Source: Chitinophagaceae bacterium (GTDB taxonomy: Bacteria; Bacteroidota; Bacteroidia; Chitinophagales; Chitinophagaceae). Taken from it: 33,032 nucleotides of DNA. Under the pieces are notes generated by a model that saw only the letters and a list, made by a program, of their open reading frames with translations, did not search any database and had not been told where the DNA came from. Position numbers and translations under genes: made by a program. The stretch is taken from positions 1-33,032 of the forward strand of contig CANJQU010000044.1 in NCBI GenBank assembly GCA_947476485.1, in the 5' to 3' direction. Positions 1 to 7,991 of the stretch are shown in pieces; position 1 is the stretch's first letter, and each line of letters starts with the position of its first letter.

Positions 1-2
1 AC

Positions 3-344
3 CTTGATACCGGGGCCCTGATCGGCTCCTACATTGGGCTGTTTTTCCTGGCGGCAACTTTTGCGGCGGTGGGCGTGTTTTGCTCGTCGCTTACAGCAAA
101 CCAGGTGGTGGGCTTCCTTATTGCATTGCTGGCTTCTTACCTGTTGTATACCGGCTTTGAGCAACTCAGCAAGCTCCCAAAGTTTTCAGAGGGGATTGAC
201 TACTACCTCAGTATGATGGGTATGCAGTTTCACTACAATTCTATCAGCAGGGGTTTGATAGACTCAAGAGATGTAATTTATTTTTTGTCGGTAATAATAT
301 TGTTTATATCGCTTACCCGGTTTTCGCTCAGCAGCCGGCGCTAG
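3..344 (+). CDS. gldF: GldF, ABC transporter permease for gliding motility (3' part)
   Basis: This is the C-terminal 113 residues of a membrane protein whose start lies left of the window; the frame is open from base 3. Two hydrophobic segments are visible: one from the left edge to about residue 53 of the fragment, broken by a short polar loop, and one close to the C-terminus, just before the final basic residues. The sequence matches what I know of GldF, the permease that with the ATPase GldA and with GldG forms an ABC transporter needed for gliding in Flavobacterium johnsoniae. The gene is followed after 39 bases by gldG in the same direction, the conserved order. The identification rests on this neighbour as much as on the fragment. 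Confidence 0.85.
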   Translation, partial: LDTGALIGSYIGLFFLAATFAAVGVFCSSLTANQVVGFLIALLASYLLYTGFEQLSKLPKFSEGIDYYLSMMGMQFHYNSISRGLIDSRDVIYFLSVIILFISLTRFSLSSRR

Positions 345-383
345 CTGAGGGAGACAATAACTTGAAAATGAGGAAATAGATTA

Positions 384-2141
384 ATGGCAGAGAAGACCCC
401 AAATAAGAACCAGAGGCAGAAGCAGGCTACCATCCGTATCGTGATGATGATTTGTATCATCATTTGCGTCAATGTGCTGGCTTCTTATCTCCATGCAGGT
501 CTTGACCTTACTAAGGAAAAGAGGTTCTCCCTATCGCCATCTACCAAAACGATGCTGCGCAACATGAAGGAAGTTGCAGTGGTGGACGTGTACCTGAAGA
601 GCGAAAATAAGTTCCCGGCCTACCTGCAGCGGTTGCAGGAATCGGTGCGTGAGCGCCTTGCGTCTTTTAAGGACATAGCGGGCACTAAGGTAGTATTCAG
701 GTTTGTAGATCCGTTTGAAGGAAAAAATGATGAAGAAAAGAAAGCTGTGGTGCACGATCTTTCCAACAAGGGCATACGGTTTTTTGAGCTGGCCCAGCAG
801 GGAGATGCACAGTATTCAATGCAGGTATTCTTCCCCTTTGCACTGGTGCAATACAATGGTAAGGAACTGCCGGTAATGTTGCTTGAAGATCCGCCGGACA
901 AGACCACAGCAGAGGAAAAGATAAACTATGCCGAGGCGTTGCTTGAGTATAAATTTGCCAACGCGATAAATGAACTTGGCCGCCCCGTGCGTGCCCGCGT
1001 TGCCTACATAGTGGGTAATAACGAAGATCTTGGCGTCAGGACGTTTGACCTGCTTACCAGCATTCGCCGCTATTACGACCTGGATACACTGGACCTCATG
1101 CACACAGTGCATATACCAGTTGCCTATGATGCCATTATTATCAATGAACCGAAACTTACGTTTACCGGTCCTGAGAAACTTAAAATAGACCAGTACATCA
1201 TGCGCGGCGGACATGTGCTGTGGAATGTGAACTCCCTTGACGCGTCTATCGACAGTCTGGAAAGACACCCGCCACAGATAATGGCAATGGAGTATGGCCT
1301 GGATCTTGACGATCTGTTATTCAAGTATGGGGTAAGGATCAACAATGACCTGGTGGAGGATATGCAGAATGTGCCCTTGGCACGCGTAGTGAACGGCGGG
1401 CCGCCAGAGCTCCACGACTGGGTGTATTTCCCGAAGCTCAACCCTACATCAGAACATCCGATCGTGCGGAACATGGATTTCATCTTTGGTAAGTTCACCA
1501 ATAGCATTGATACGCTGAAGACCAGCGGAATTAATAAAACGGTATTGTTGCAATCATCAAAGTACAGCAGGGTAGCATCGGCTCCTGTGCGCGTGAGCCT
1601 TAGCATGATGAACTTTCCACTCACCAATGAGATGTTCAATAAGCCTTATCGCCCGGTGGCGGTATTGCTGGAGGGAAAGTTTACATCGGCGTATAAGAAC
1701 AGGCTTGCCCCTGAATACCTGCGTGTGCTTGATTCGCTCAATGAACCGTTCAAGGCTACCTGCGACAGTAATTCCAGTATGATCGTATCATCGGTGGGGG
1801 ATCTGTTTGGTAACGACTATACTACAAGCAGCGGCGTATTGCAGATGGGGTATTACAAATACGATCACCACTATTATGCTAACAAACTGTTCCTGCTTAA
1901 CTGTCTACAGTATCTTACAGACAACTCCGGCATCCTAGAGTCGCACTCAAAGCAAGTAAAGCTAAGACTGCTGGATGGAGCGAGAGCTAAAGATGAAAAG
2001 ACCACGTGGCAGTTCGTAAATGTAGGCATACCTATCGGTATTGTGCTTGTGTTCGCATCCTGCTATATCTTCTTCAGGAAGCGGCGCTATGAGCTGAAAC
2101 CTGCGGCAGCGGCCACTAAACCTCCAAAATCCTTATCATAA
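384..2141 (+). CDS. gldG: GldG, gliding motility ABC transporter substrate-binding-like subunit
   Basis: A 585-residue protein with an N-terminal membrane anchor at about residues 19-37, a large periplasmic region, and a second membrane segment at about 545-565 followed by a basic cytoplasmic tail. This layout and the early motif around 'LTKEKRFSLSPSTK' are typical of GldG. GldG is an accessory component of the GldA-GldF ABC transporter, and the transported substrate is unknown. The length is close to that of known GldG proteins (about 560 residues). The ATG sits 39 bases after gldF without a Shine-Dalgarno site, as usual in Bacteroidota. The stop codon overlaps the start of the next gene by one base, so the two are probably translationally coupled. 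Confidence 0.92.
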   Translation: MAEKTPNKNQRQKQATIRIVMMICIIICVNVLASYLHAGLDLTKEKRFSLSPSTKTMLRNMKEVAVVDVYLKSENKFPAYLQRLQESVRERLASFKDIAGTKVVFRFVDPFEGKNDEEKKAVVHDLSNKGIRFFELAQQGDAQYSMQVFFPFALVQYNGKELPVMLLEDPPDKTTAEEKINYAEALLEYKFANAINELGRPVRARVAYIVGNNEDLGVRTFDLLTSIRRYYDLDTLDLMHTVHIPVAYDAIIINEPKLTFTGPEKLKIDQYIMRGGHVLWNVNSLDASIDSLERHPPQIMAMEYGLDLDDLLFKYGVRINNDLVEDMQNVPLARVVNGGPPELHDWVYFPKLNPTSEHPIVRNMDFIFGKFTNSIDTLKTSGINKTVLLQSSKYSRVASAPVRVSLSMMNFPLTNEMFNKPYRPVAVLLEGKFTSAYKNRLAPEYLRVLDSLNEPFKATCDSNSSMIVSSVGDLFGNDYTTSSGVLQMGYYKYDHHYYANKLFLLNCLQYLTDNSGILESHSKQVKLRLLDGARAKDEKTTWQFVNVGIPIGIVLVFASCYIFFRKRRYELKPAAAATKPPKSLS

Positions 2142-3226
2142 TGCGCAAGACACTCTTATACCTGGTCATACTGGGGCTGTTAGGTTTCGCCATCTATTAC
2201 TTTCTGATCAGCAAACGTGGTGGCAATCCGTATGGTGATTCAGAGGCGGGTTTTAAAATAAAAGATACTGCAGCGATAGGTAAATTGTTTATTGTTTCCG
2301 GTGATGGAGAATCTGTGCTCGTGGAGCGTACGGATTCCTGCTGGATGGTGAATAAAAAATATAAGGCCCTGCGCAGTATGCTTAACCTGGTGCTTACCAC
2401 ACTTGCCCAACAGTCTGCCTTGTATCCTGTGACACAAAGCGCATATGAAAATGTGGTAAAGACCATGGCTACAGATGCGGTAAAGGTAGAAGTATACGAC
2501 CGGCAGGGAAAAAAGATGAGTGTATTCTATGTTGGAGGCGCAGCAGTGAACAACACCGGCACAAATATGCTGATGGAAAATGCACGGATGCCATACGTAG
2601 TGCAGGTGCCAGGGTTCGTAGGCTACATTACGGCGCGTTACAGCACGCGGCTTACCGACTGGCGCGACAGGACTGTGTTCAGCATTCCGGAAAATGAGAT
2701 AAAGTCTGTTTCAATAGATTATGCCGACAAGCCGATCAACTCATTTACCATTGCCAGGGATAAGGATTCCGTGATAGTAACAGCAGATAAAAGCCTGATG
2801 ACCGGACTCCAGGGGCAAAATTCGCGTAGGGCCAGGATATACCTGAAGTACTTTGCAAACGTGAACTGCGAGGGGTACCTGAATGGCCTTAGCGATATGG
2901 ATACTACTATTAAGACAGCGCCGAAGCAATCATCAATAGACGTTGTAGGGCTTCACGGTCAACACCAGCATGTTGAAATATACTGGATGGCGCTGAACAA
3001 ACGGAGTAAAAACATGTCTACGTCAAATCCCGATGTTCCGGATGACTATGATTCTGACCGGTTGTATGCCATTATTAATGGAGGCAAGGATACGGTGATG
3101 ATACAGCAGTTTGCGTTCAAGAACATATTCCACAAGGCATATGAATTCTTCCAGAAAGATGAGGTCGCGGCGCCTGCGCAGGTTCAACAAAAGCAGCCGA
3201 CAAATGTTATGTTGCATAAGTCATAA
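2141..3226 (+). CDS. DUF4340-type membrane-anchored protein in the gld operon
   Basis: A 361-residue protein with one N-terminal membrane segment at about residues 4-22, followed by a periplasmic domain. The stretch with 'LTDWRDRTVFSIPENEI' near residues 171-187 is characteristic of the DUF4340 family, which is often found directly after GldG-like ABC transporter genes. The ATG overlaps the gldG stop by one base. The biochemical role is unknown; context suggests it works with the GldF-GldG transporter in the envelope. The C-terminus is rich in Gln, Ala and Pro. It is followed by a 77-bp gap and a convergent gene, so it is the last gene of the operon. Confidence 0.85.
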   Translation: MRKTLLYLVILGLLGFAIYYFLISKRGGNPYGDSEAGFKIKDTAAIGKLFIVSGDGESVLVERTDSCWMVNKKYKALRSMLNLVLTTLAQQSALYPVTQSAYENVVKTMATDAVKVEVYDRQGKKMSVFYVGGAAVNNTGTNMLMENARMPYVVQVPGFVGYITARYSTRLTDWRDRTVFSIPENEIKSVSIDYADKPINSFTIARDKDSVIVTADKSLMTGLQGQNSRRARIYLKYFANVNCEGYLNGLSDMDTTIKTAPKQSSIDVVGLHGQHQHVEIYWMALNKRSKNMSTSNPDVPDDYDSDRLYAIINGGKDTVMIQQFAFKNIFHKAYEFFQKDEVAAPAQVQQKQPTNVMLHKS

Positions 3227-3303
3227 GTCGTAGGCCTGCGAATAGTTGGTCGTAATTTATTGGTCAGTAATTGAGACTCTGTGAGATCGATGTTGCCGCC
3301 TTT

Positions 3304-4005
3304 CTATTTTACAATGTCTGCGAGGTCATCAAAATCGAGGTCGATGACCTCGAAGTCTTTATTGTTTGGCCATTGGTAGTGCCACCATTCGTCGGGCACC
3401 ATTCCGAAACCATATTTTCTCATTACTCCCTTCAGAAGCTTTCGGTTAGCAATTACGTGTGCCGGTAAGTGTATAAACGAATGATGAGCTGTATCTGTAA
3501 AGCTGTCGAAGGGAGTGCCCATATCCAGCTCTTTTCCGGTCTTGAGGTCAATGATCGTGAGATCTACTGCAAGAGCGCGGTTGTGATTGCTCCCCTTCAT
3601 AGGGTTTGCTGCATAGCGCTTATCGGGCACGAGACGCCAGATACGGCAGGTAACGTTGAAAGGACGGAAAGCATCGTACAGTTTTATTGCAAGGCCTTTT
3701 TTGTTGAGCTCCGCTTCCGCCTGTTTCAGTGCGTCTGCAGGTGCGGTGCGCAGGTAGGCCACGGGATGGCGGTAGAGCACTTCTTTGGTAAAATTATTTG
3801 AAGTAGCGTATCGCATATCTATATGCAGCCCGGGTATCAGCTTTTTCAATGCAACCAGTCTTTTAGCCGCATCGTCCTGCATAGACCGAACCAGGTCTGC
3901 TTTTGTGCAGACGGTTTTTGCCGTGGTCTTACACTTTTGCGCTTTGCATAAAAATGGAATGAAGAGTGCAGTAACAACCAGTGTCCTGTAATAAAATGAT
4001 CTCAT
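3304..4005 (-). CDS. VanX-type D-alanyl-D-alanine dipeptidase, exported
   Basis: A zinc peptidase of the VanX/DdpX (M15D) family, which hydrolyses D-Ala-D-Ala. I use the ATG at 4005 (233 residues) because it gives a signal peptide ending near 'FLCKAQ' at residue 23; a longer reading to 4077 adds an implausible leader. Visible family features are Arg114 in 'DAFRP', the zinc ligands His141 and Asp148 in 'SNHNRALAVD', the catalytic Glu206 and zinc ligand His209 in 'EWWHY'. The usual Gly three residues after His141 is Ala here. An exported enzyme of this type more likely recycles or trims peptidoglycan peptides than confers vancomycin resistance, since no vanH or vanA neighbour is present. It is convergent with the gld operon. 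Confidence 0.9.
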   Translation of the reverse strand: MRSFYYRTLVVTALFIPFLCKAQKCKTTAKTVCTKADLVRSMQDDAAKRLVALKKLIPGLHIDMRYATSNNFTKEVLYRHPVAYLRTAPADALKQAEAELNKKGLAIKLYDAFRPFNVTCRIWRLVPDKRYAANPMKGSNHNRALAVDLTIIDLKTGKELDMGTPFDSFTDTAHHSFIHLPAHVIANRKLLKGVMRKYGFGMVPDEWWHYQWPNNKDFEVIDLDFDDLADIVK

Positions 4006-4212
4006 GAGAATAGGTTGTGTTGCAGGTGAGTTATATCGACAATGGGGAAAAAATCTATAAATTAAATCAATATGCAAATAGTAGTCTTTTTTATTACCTT
4101 TATTTTTTAAATCATTTCTTCATGAGAGTATGATTCGAAAAATACAGCGTTATTGCACTTAATATCATAGCGTTGCAAAAAAGGTGATTTTTCAACTTCA
4201 AAAATAACTAAA

Positions 4213-4857
4213 ATGAAAAATGTAATGAAGGCTGTAATCCTATTTGCTTTAACAGCATGCAGCTTCCTCCCTGCCACCGTCTCCGCCCAGGTAGTTACAA
4301 AAGGCTCAAGTAATATATTCATAGGATATGGTCAGCCAAATATTCCCAAGCTGCTGGTTGGCGGCCTTTGGCTGAATGGTAACCAGGCTTCCGGCGTTGG
4401 TCCTTATACATTTGCGTATCAGTACGGTCTTGCAGATAAAATTGCGCTGGGTGGCCAGATAGGCTATGTAAGCGGTACATCAGGTCCGATAGGTTGGGAC
4501 GATCCCAATGCATTCGGCGGTACCAATACGTACCATTACACATTCAGTATGAGCATTTTTACAGCCCTTGCTAAATTCGATTTTCACTACCTTAAAAGTA
4601 AATCATTTGACCTGTACTCGGGAGCTGCTGCGGGATACGGCTTTGTTCGTTTTTCGTTTGCGGGCATTGAGAACCCTGATGGCGCCAGTGTCGCTGGCGG
4701 CGGCTTTATCTATTCCGTGACCGGGATAGGGATGCGGTGGATGTTTGTACCGAATATTGGTGTGTTCTCGGATTTTGGATATGGTGCAATGGGTATGGTG
4801 ACGGTAGGGTTCTCTGCGAAATTTGGCGGGAAAGAGAAAAAGTGGCAAAAGTGGTAA
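4213..4857 (+). CDS. small outer-membrane beta-barrel-like protein
   Basis: A 214-residue protein with a clear signal peptide ending at about residue 26 ('PATVSAQ'). The mature part alternates aromatic and Gly residues in a way that suggests an 8-stranded outer-membrane barrel: repeats such as 'GLADKIALGGQIGYVSG', 'FDLYSGAAAGYGFVRFSF' and 'NIGVFSDFGYGAMGMVTVG'. I do not recognise a specific family or function. It is a single gene, preceded by an AT-rich 200-base region and followed by a strong hairpin terminator at 4887. The C-terminus is basic (Lys/Trp-rich) rather than ending in the aromatic residue typical of proteobacterial barrels. Confidence 0.7.
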   Translation: MKNVMKAVILFALTACSFLPATVSAQVVTKGSSNIFIGYGQPNIPKLLVGGLWLNGNQASGVGPYTFAYQYGLADKIALGGQIGYVSGTSGPIGWDDPNAFGGTNTYHYTFSMSIFTALAKFDFHYLKSKSFDLYSGAAAGYGFVRFSFAGIENPDGASVAGGGFIYSVTGIGMRWMFVPNIGVFSDFGYGAMGMVTVGFSAKFGGKEKKWQKW

Positions 4858-4886
4858 ACCGCACGGATCAAAACAAATAGTCTCAT

Positions 4887-4918
4887 AACGCCGGCATTTT
4901 GCCGGCGTTGTCATTTTT
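4887..4918 (+). terminator. rho-independent terminator after the outer-membrane protein gene
   Basis: A perfect 10-bp stem (4887-4896 with 4900-4909) closed by a 3-base T loop and followed by a T-rich tail (GTCATTTTT). It lies 30 bases after the stop codon of the outer-membrane protein gene and ends about 115 bases before the cold-shock gene. Confidence 0.8.
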
Positions 4919-5034
4919 GGCAGGGTGCTTTTTGATGAAGCTTTTCAGCAGATTGGTACACCAGCCAAAATAAATGACCAAGTGCGGATATTTAGTTGTA
5001 TGTTTAGTTATTATTTAATTTTAATTCAATCAAA

Positions 5035-5226
5035 ATGGCATCAGGTACAGTAAAGTTTTTCAACAATACAAAGGGTTTTGGATTTATTACACCAGATGAT
5101 GGTGGCAAGGATCTGTTCGTTCACGTTTCCGGTACTAAGGAAGAAATCCGTGATGGTGATAAGGTAAGTTTCGATGTAGAGAATAGCCCTAAAGGCTTGA
5201 ATGCAGTAAACGTTAAGCGCGCTTAA
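5035..5226 (+). CDS. cold-shock domain protein (CspA family)
   Basis: A 63-residue single cold-shock domain. RNP1 ('KGFGFI') and RNP2 ('LFVHVS') motifs are intact, with the usual 'GTVKFFN' start and a C-terminus ending 'GLNAVNVKRA'. It binds single-stranded RNA or DNA and acts as an RNA chaperone. The length is typical for the family. The upstream 115 bases are AT-rich. There is no long 5' leader before the previous terminator, so the thermosensor leader known from E. coli cspA is probably absent. The region after the stop contains nested helices (5337-5446) that may be part of its 3' UTR or a separate RNA. Confidence 0.95.
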   Translation: MASGTVKFFNNTKGFGFITPDDGGKDLFVHVSGTKEEIRDGDKVSFDVENSPKGLNAVNVKRA

Positions 5227-5336
5227 TTTACCCTAACTATTTATTTCAGGTAGCTAACTACATTAACTGTGGTTGTCGCTTGCTATTGGCTAAGAACGAG
5301 CTTTTGTTCGATGGTAATGTTATGCCTGGTAGTACC

Positions 5337-5446
5337 GCCTGTGGATGAAGATGGGGCAAACTGGGACTGCATAGCATGTTGCAGCGCCTTTTAGGCGCGT
5401 AATGAACTATGCAGATTAACAATGGACGTTTTGCTCACTAACAGGC
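5337..5446 (+). ncRNA. candidate structured RNA downstream of the cold-shock gene
   Basis: Four nested complementary segments form one long irregular hairpin: 5337-5342 with 5441-5446 (6 bp), 5354-5360 with 5430-5436 (7 bp including one G-U), 5367-5374 with 5407-5414 (8 bp), and 5384-5389 with 5393-5398 (6 bp, 3-base loop). The G-U pair favours the plus strand. No poly-T terminator is visible at the end. The surrounding gap (5227-5472) contains no gene. An elongated hairpin with internal bulges resembles a 6S-type RNA or a structured 3' UTR; both are inference. Confidence 0.3.
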
Positions 5447-5472
5447 AAAGGTGTGGCTTGCCATACTCCCGA

Positions 5473-5988
5473 TTATTTGTTTAAGGTCCACGTGTAGAAA
5501 ATGCGTTTATTCTGGTATGTTAGCTGCTTTACATACCATAGTTTCTGTGTATTGCCACTTATTGAATGGTTGACGCTGTTGTGATAGGAGCCGCCGGCAG
5601 TAATGCCCCAGAACTGTACACGCAGGTCATCAGGATCGGCATCCCAGCTTAATGACCAGCCATTGGCGATAGCATCGCCGGCAGCTATACTCCTGAAATA
5701 AAGTACTAGGTCAGACAGGGCGCAGGCGCCCGTGAAATCTGCATGATCAAAATACCCGCCACCAAGTGCATTTTTATCGCCGTATGCGAAAAGAACTGTG
5801 CCTTGATCTTCGTATGAAGTGTCCTGTACCAGGTTGCCTGACGTATCCGTGGTGCGCACTTCGATCTTTTTTACGTTCCAGGAACCAACCAGCTTTTTGC
5901 TGGCTTTTTCCACATCCCTGATCGCTGCTTTCTTACAAGATACAGTGAGAAACGTCAATGCAGCTAAAACTGAAAAAAATGGCTTCAT
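5473..5988 (-). CDS. lipoprotein, lipocalin-like, function unknown
   Basis: A 171-residue protein with a lipoprotein signal peptide; the lipobox cysteine is residue 18 ('LTVSCKKA'). The mature domain starts with 'KKLVGSWNVKKIEV', a pattern common in small lipocalin-like lipoproteins of Bacteroidota, and is rich in Trp, Tyr and Gly beta-strand sequence. It is probably tethered to the inner face of the outer membrane or periplasm. The next gene upstream in the same direction (6012-6950) ends only 23 bases before it, so the two may be co-transcribed. I assign no function. Confidence 0.75.
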   Translation of the reverse strand: MKPFFSVLAALTFLTVSCKKAAIRDVEKASKKLVGSWNVKKIEVRTTDTSGNLVQDTSYEDQGTVLFAYGDKNALGGGYFDHADFTGACALSDLVLYFRSIAAGDAIANGWSLSWDADPDDLRVQFWGITAGGSYHNSVNHSISGNTQKLWYVKQLTYQNKRIFYTWTLNK

Positions 5989-6011
5989 GTTGGTTTGATT
6001 ATCAGGAATTA

Positions 6012-6950
6012 CTAATTGTGATGTGTTAGAAGATCAAGGACAAGGCTGGTTGTAACGCGCCATCCGCGATAGGTTTTTGCAAAAGTTTCGCCAAGACCAA
6101 CATAAACCACATCATCGTTGGTAGCATTGTGCACATCTTCGGGCAGGTAGAAGTGATTGTTACCATCTTCGTGTATCCCTGCACTGGCCGATTGACGGTA
6201 CATCTGGTCGCTCCACGTATTCAGGTAGTCGGTACTCTTGTTCTGCTTACCCTGGAACGCTCCACAGTACTCAGCCCTCACGCTCAGCCTCATCTGGCGG
6301 ATAATGGTAATATCCGTCCGGATACCCACGTTTATGCGGTTGTCCCTGGAGCGGTAAATGCCATTGAGTGGCTGATCTGTGCCATAGCTAAGGAAGGAGT
6401 TGCTGTAGCGGTAGCCACTGAACAATGCGCCGTTTGCCTGCTCAACACCTGCGGCCATACCTATAAACAGACGTTTATTAATGTGCAGGATCAGGTCCAT
6501 ATTGGTGCATATGGGTTTTTGAATAATTTTTATTTCCCTGCTGTCTCCATTTGTGAAGGTTGCAGAGGTAGAGGCTTCCTGATGTGCTCTTGTGACGTCT
6601 ATGTAGAACGAGATGAAATAGTTAGAGAGCCCATGCAATCCCACGCCGTACATCCAGCCTCCGTTGAGCGGCAAATTGCCCATGGTCGATCTCAGCGCAG
6701 TTCCATGAAAGGTATTGTATGACTGCTGAAAACGCCCGAATGAAACCAGGTTGTAATTGAACTGGAAGCTACGTCCTCCTATGGCATGAATGCCGAAACG
6801 GAAACCACTGGCTTGTTCATCTGGTGCAATGCGGCTGGCAAATTTTCCTTTCTCTTTTTTTTCTTTCTTTTCCTGGCATTGTGCGTGGTTGCCGTAAAGC
6901 ACGATACAGAGGATCAGTAATAGCGTGCTGGCGTTGATGTGTTTTCTCAT
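6012..6950 (-). CDS. exported protein, probable outer-membrane beta-barrel
   Basis: I choose the ATG at 6950, giving 312 residues, because it begins a signal peptide (basic start, hydrophobic core 'TLLLILCIVLYG', cleavage near 'AQCQ'); the ATG 21 bases upstream adds a non-signal leader. A Lys/Glu-rich stretch follows the cleavage site. The remainder has alternating hydrophobic strands and Gly/aromatic content, e.g. 'FRFGIHAIGGRSFQFNYNL' and 'GWRVTTSLVLDLL', consistent with an outer-membrane barrel. No family recognised. It precedes the lipoprotein gene by 23 bases, suggesting a two-gene unit. A long antisense reading frame at 6129-6722 is a shadow. Confidence 0.65.
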   Translation of the reverse strand: MRKHINASTLLLILCIVLYGNHAQCQEKKEKKEKGKFASRIAPDEQASGFRFGIHAIGGRSFQFNYNLVSFGRFQQSYNTFHGTALRSTMGNLPLNGGWMYGVGLHGLSNYFISFYIDVTRAHQEASTSATFTNGDSREIKIIQKPICTNMDLILHINKRLFIGMAAGVEQANGALFSGYRYSNSFLSYGTDQPLNGIYRSRDNRINVGIRTDITIIRQMRLSVRAEYCGAFQGKQNKSTDYLNTWSDQMYRQSASAGIHEDGNNHFYLPEDVHNATNDDVVYVGLGETFAKTYRGWRVTTSLVLDLLTHHN

Positions 6951-7098
6951 AGCCGGGATTTGTGCGGCCAAATGTAGTTCATGTGCTACCTGGAAAGATT
7001 ACACTAAAGTTGTATTTTCAATCAGCCAGAATTTCGTAATGATCGTGGGCGCAAAAGGGTAGCGCCGCTGTATTTTATGGTTGTAGTATACACTGATC

Positions 7099-7965
7099 TT
7101 ATTGTGTGCGGCTACCGGCATCATCATTTCCCAGGAACGCTTTCACTTGCTCTGCGATCTGTACGGCGCCACTGCCATACAGCATGGTCTGATGATTTCC
7201 TTCTACCGGTGCATATTTAGCATTTTTCATCATTTTTACCGTTTCTTTAGCTATGGCATCAGGCAGCAGTGGCTGGTCCATGGTGTAGTTATCCAGGGCG
7301 TTTATCAGTATGGATGGCACACCTATCTTTTGAATGATATCTGTCCATTTTGTTGCCGCAAGCGCCATAGATTTTTCGGTTATTGTCTTCAGGTTGCTGC
7401 GGGGCTTTACGCCGCCTTGGGGCAGGTCTTCCACATCTGCGCGATAGTAGCTCAGCATTGCCGGGTCCCAGAAAGTGAGGTAAGGCAGCTTTTTCACATG
7501 CTCAATATATTCATCAAACCCAGGGTAAGTAACATCCAGCCGTGCGAGTGCTTTTGACAACATTTGTGGAGCCAGTGGATTCATTGATTTTGCTGCATCA
7601 AGTATCACCAGCTTATCGATGACTGAGGGGTAATTTGCGGCCATATAAAAGCCGAGATACCCGCCAAAGGAATGACCGCCCAGATGCACCTTCTTTTCGC
7701 CAAGATGGTCAATGAGGCCGAGTATGTCCTGCACGTGATCCTCCACGGTATAGCCCGTCGCGGGTTTGCTGCTAAGGCCGTTGCCGCGGAGGTCGGGGCA
7801 GATCATCCGGTAGTGTGTACTTAGCCCTGCATCAACAAGTCCGTCAAAAGCATGGGCGTTGGCGGTCAGGCCGTGCAGCAGCAGCAATACAGGCCCTTCA
7901 CCTTGGTGGTCTATAAAGTGTAGATCAATATTGTTTACGGTAACAGTATGCTGTGCGTTGTTCAT
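7099..7965 (-). CDS. alpha/beta-fold hydrolase
   Basis: A 288-residue cytoplasmic serine hydrolase. The oxyanion-hole motif 'LLLLHGLTAN' is at residues 27-36, the nucleophile elbow 'GHSFGG' has Ser99, and a C-terminal 'GNHQTM' supplies the probable catalytic His258. Asp-containing segments ('INALDNY') fit the acid position. There is no signal peptide. Substrate cannot be told from sequence. The gene starts 26 bases after the stop of a 3-hydroxybutyrate dehydrogenase in the same direction, so the pair is likely one operon and the hydrolase may act on a hydroxyacyl ester or oligomer; this is inference. Confidence 0.9.
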   Translation of the reverse strand: MNNAQHTVTVNNIDLHFIDHQGEGPVLLLLHGLTANAHAFDGLVDAGLSTHYRMICPDLRGNGLSSKPATGYTVEDHVQDILGLIDHLGEKKVHLGGHSFGGYLGFYMAANYPSVIDKLVILDAAKSMNPLAPQMLSKALARLDVTYPGFDEYIEHVKKLPYLTFWDPAMLSYYRADVEDLPQGGVKPRSNLKTITEKSMALAATKWTDIIQKIGVPSILINALDNYTMDQPLLPDAIAKETVKMMKNAKYAPVEGNHQTMLYGSGAVQIAEQVKAFLGNDDAGSRTQ

Positions 7966-7991
7966 TAAGCGGATGATTAAAAGGATTAAAA

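Noticed and set aside
3304-4005. Vancomycin resistance from the VanX-type enzyme
   Set aside because: There is no vanH, ligase or vanRS next to it, and the signal peptide points to an envelope peptidase rather than the cytoplasmic resistance enzyme.
6129-6722. A 197-residue plus-strand frame antisense to the exported barrel protein
   Set aside because: No signal or domain is visible, while the opposite strand has a signal peptide and outer-membrane-like sequence; it is a shadow.
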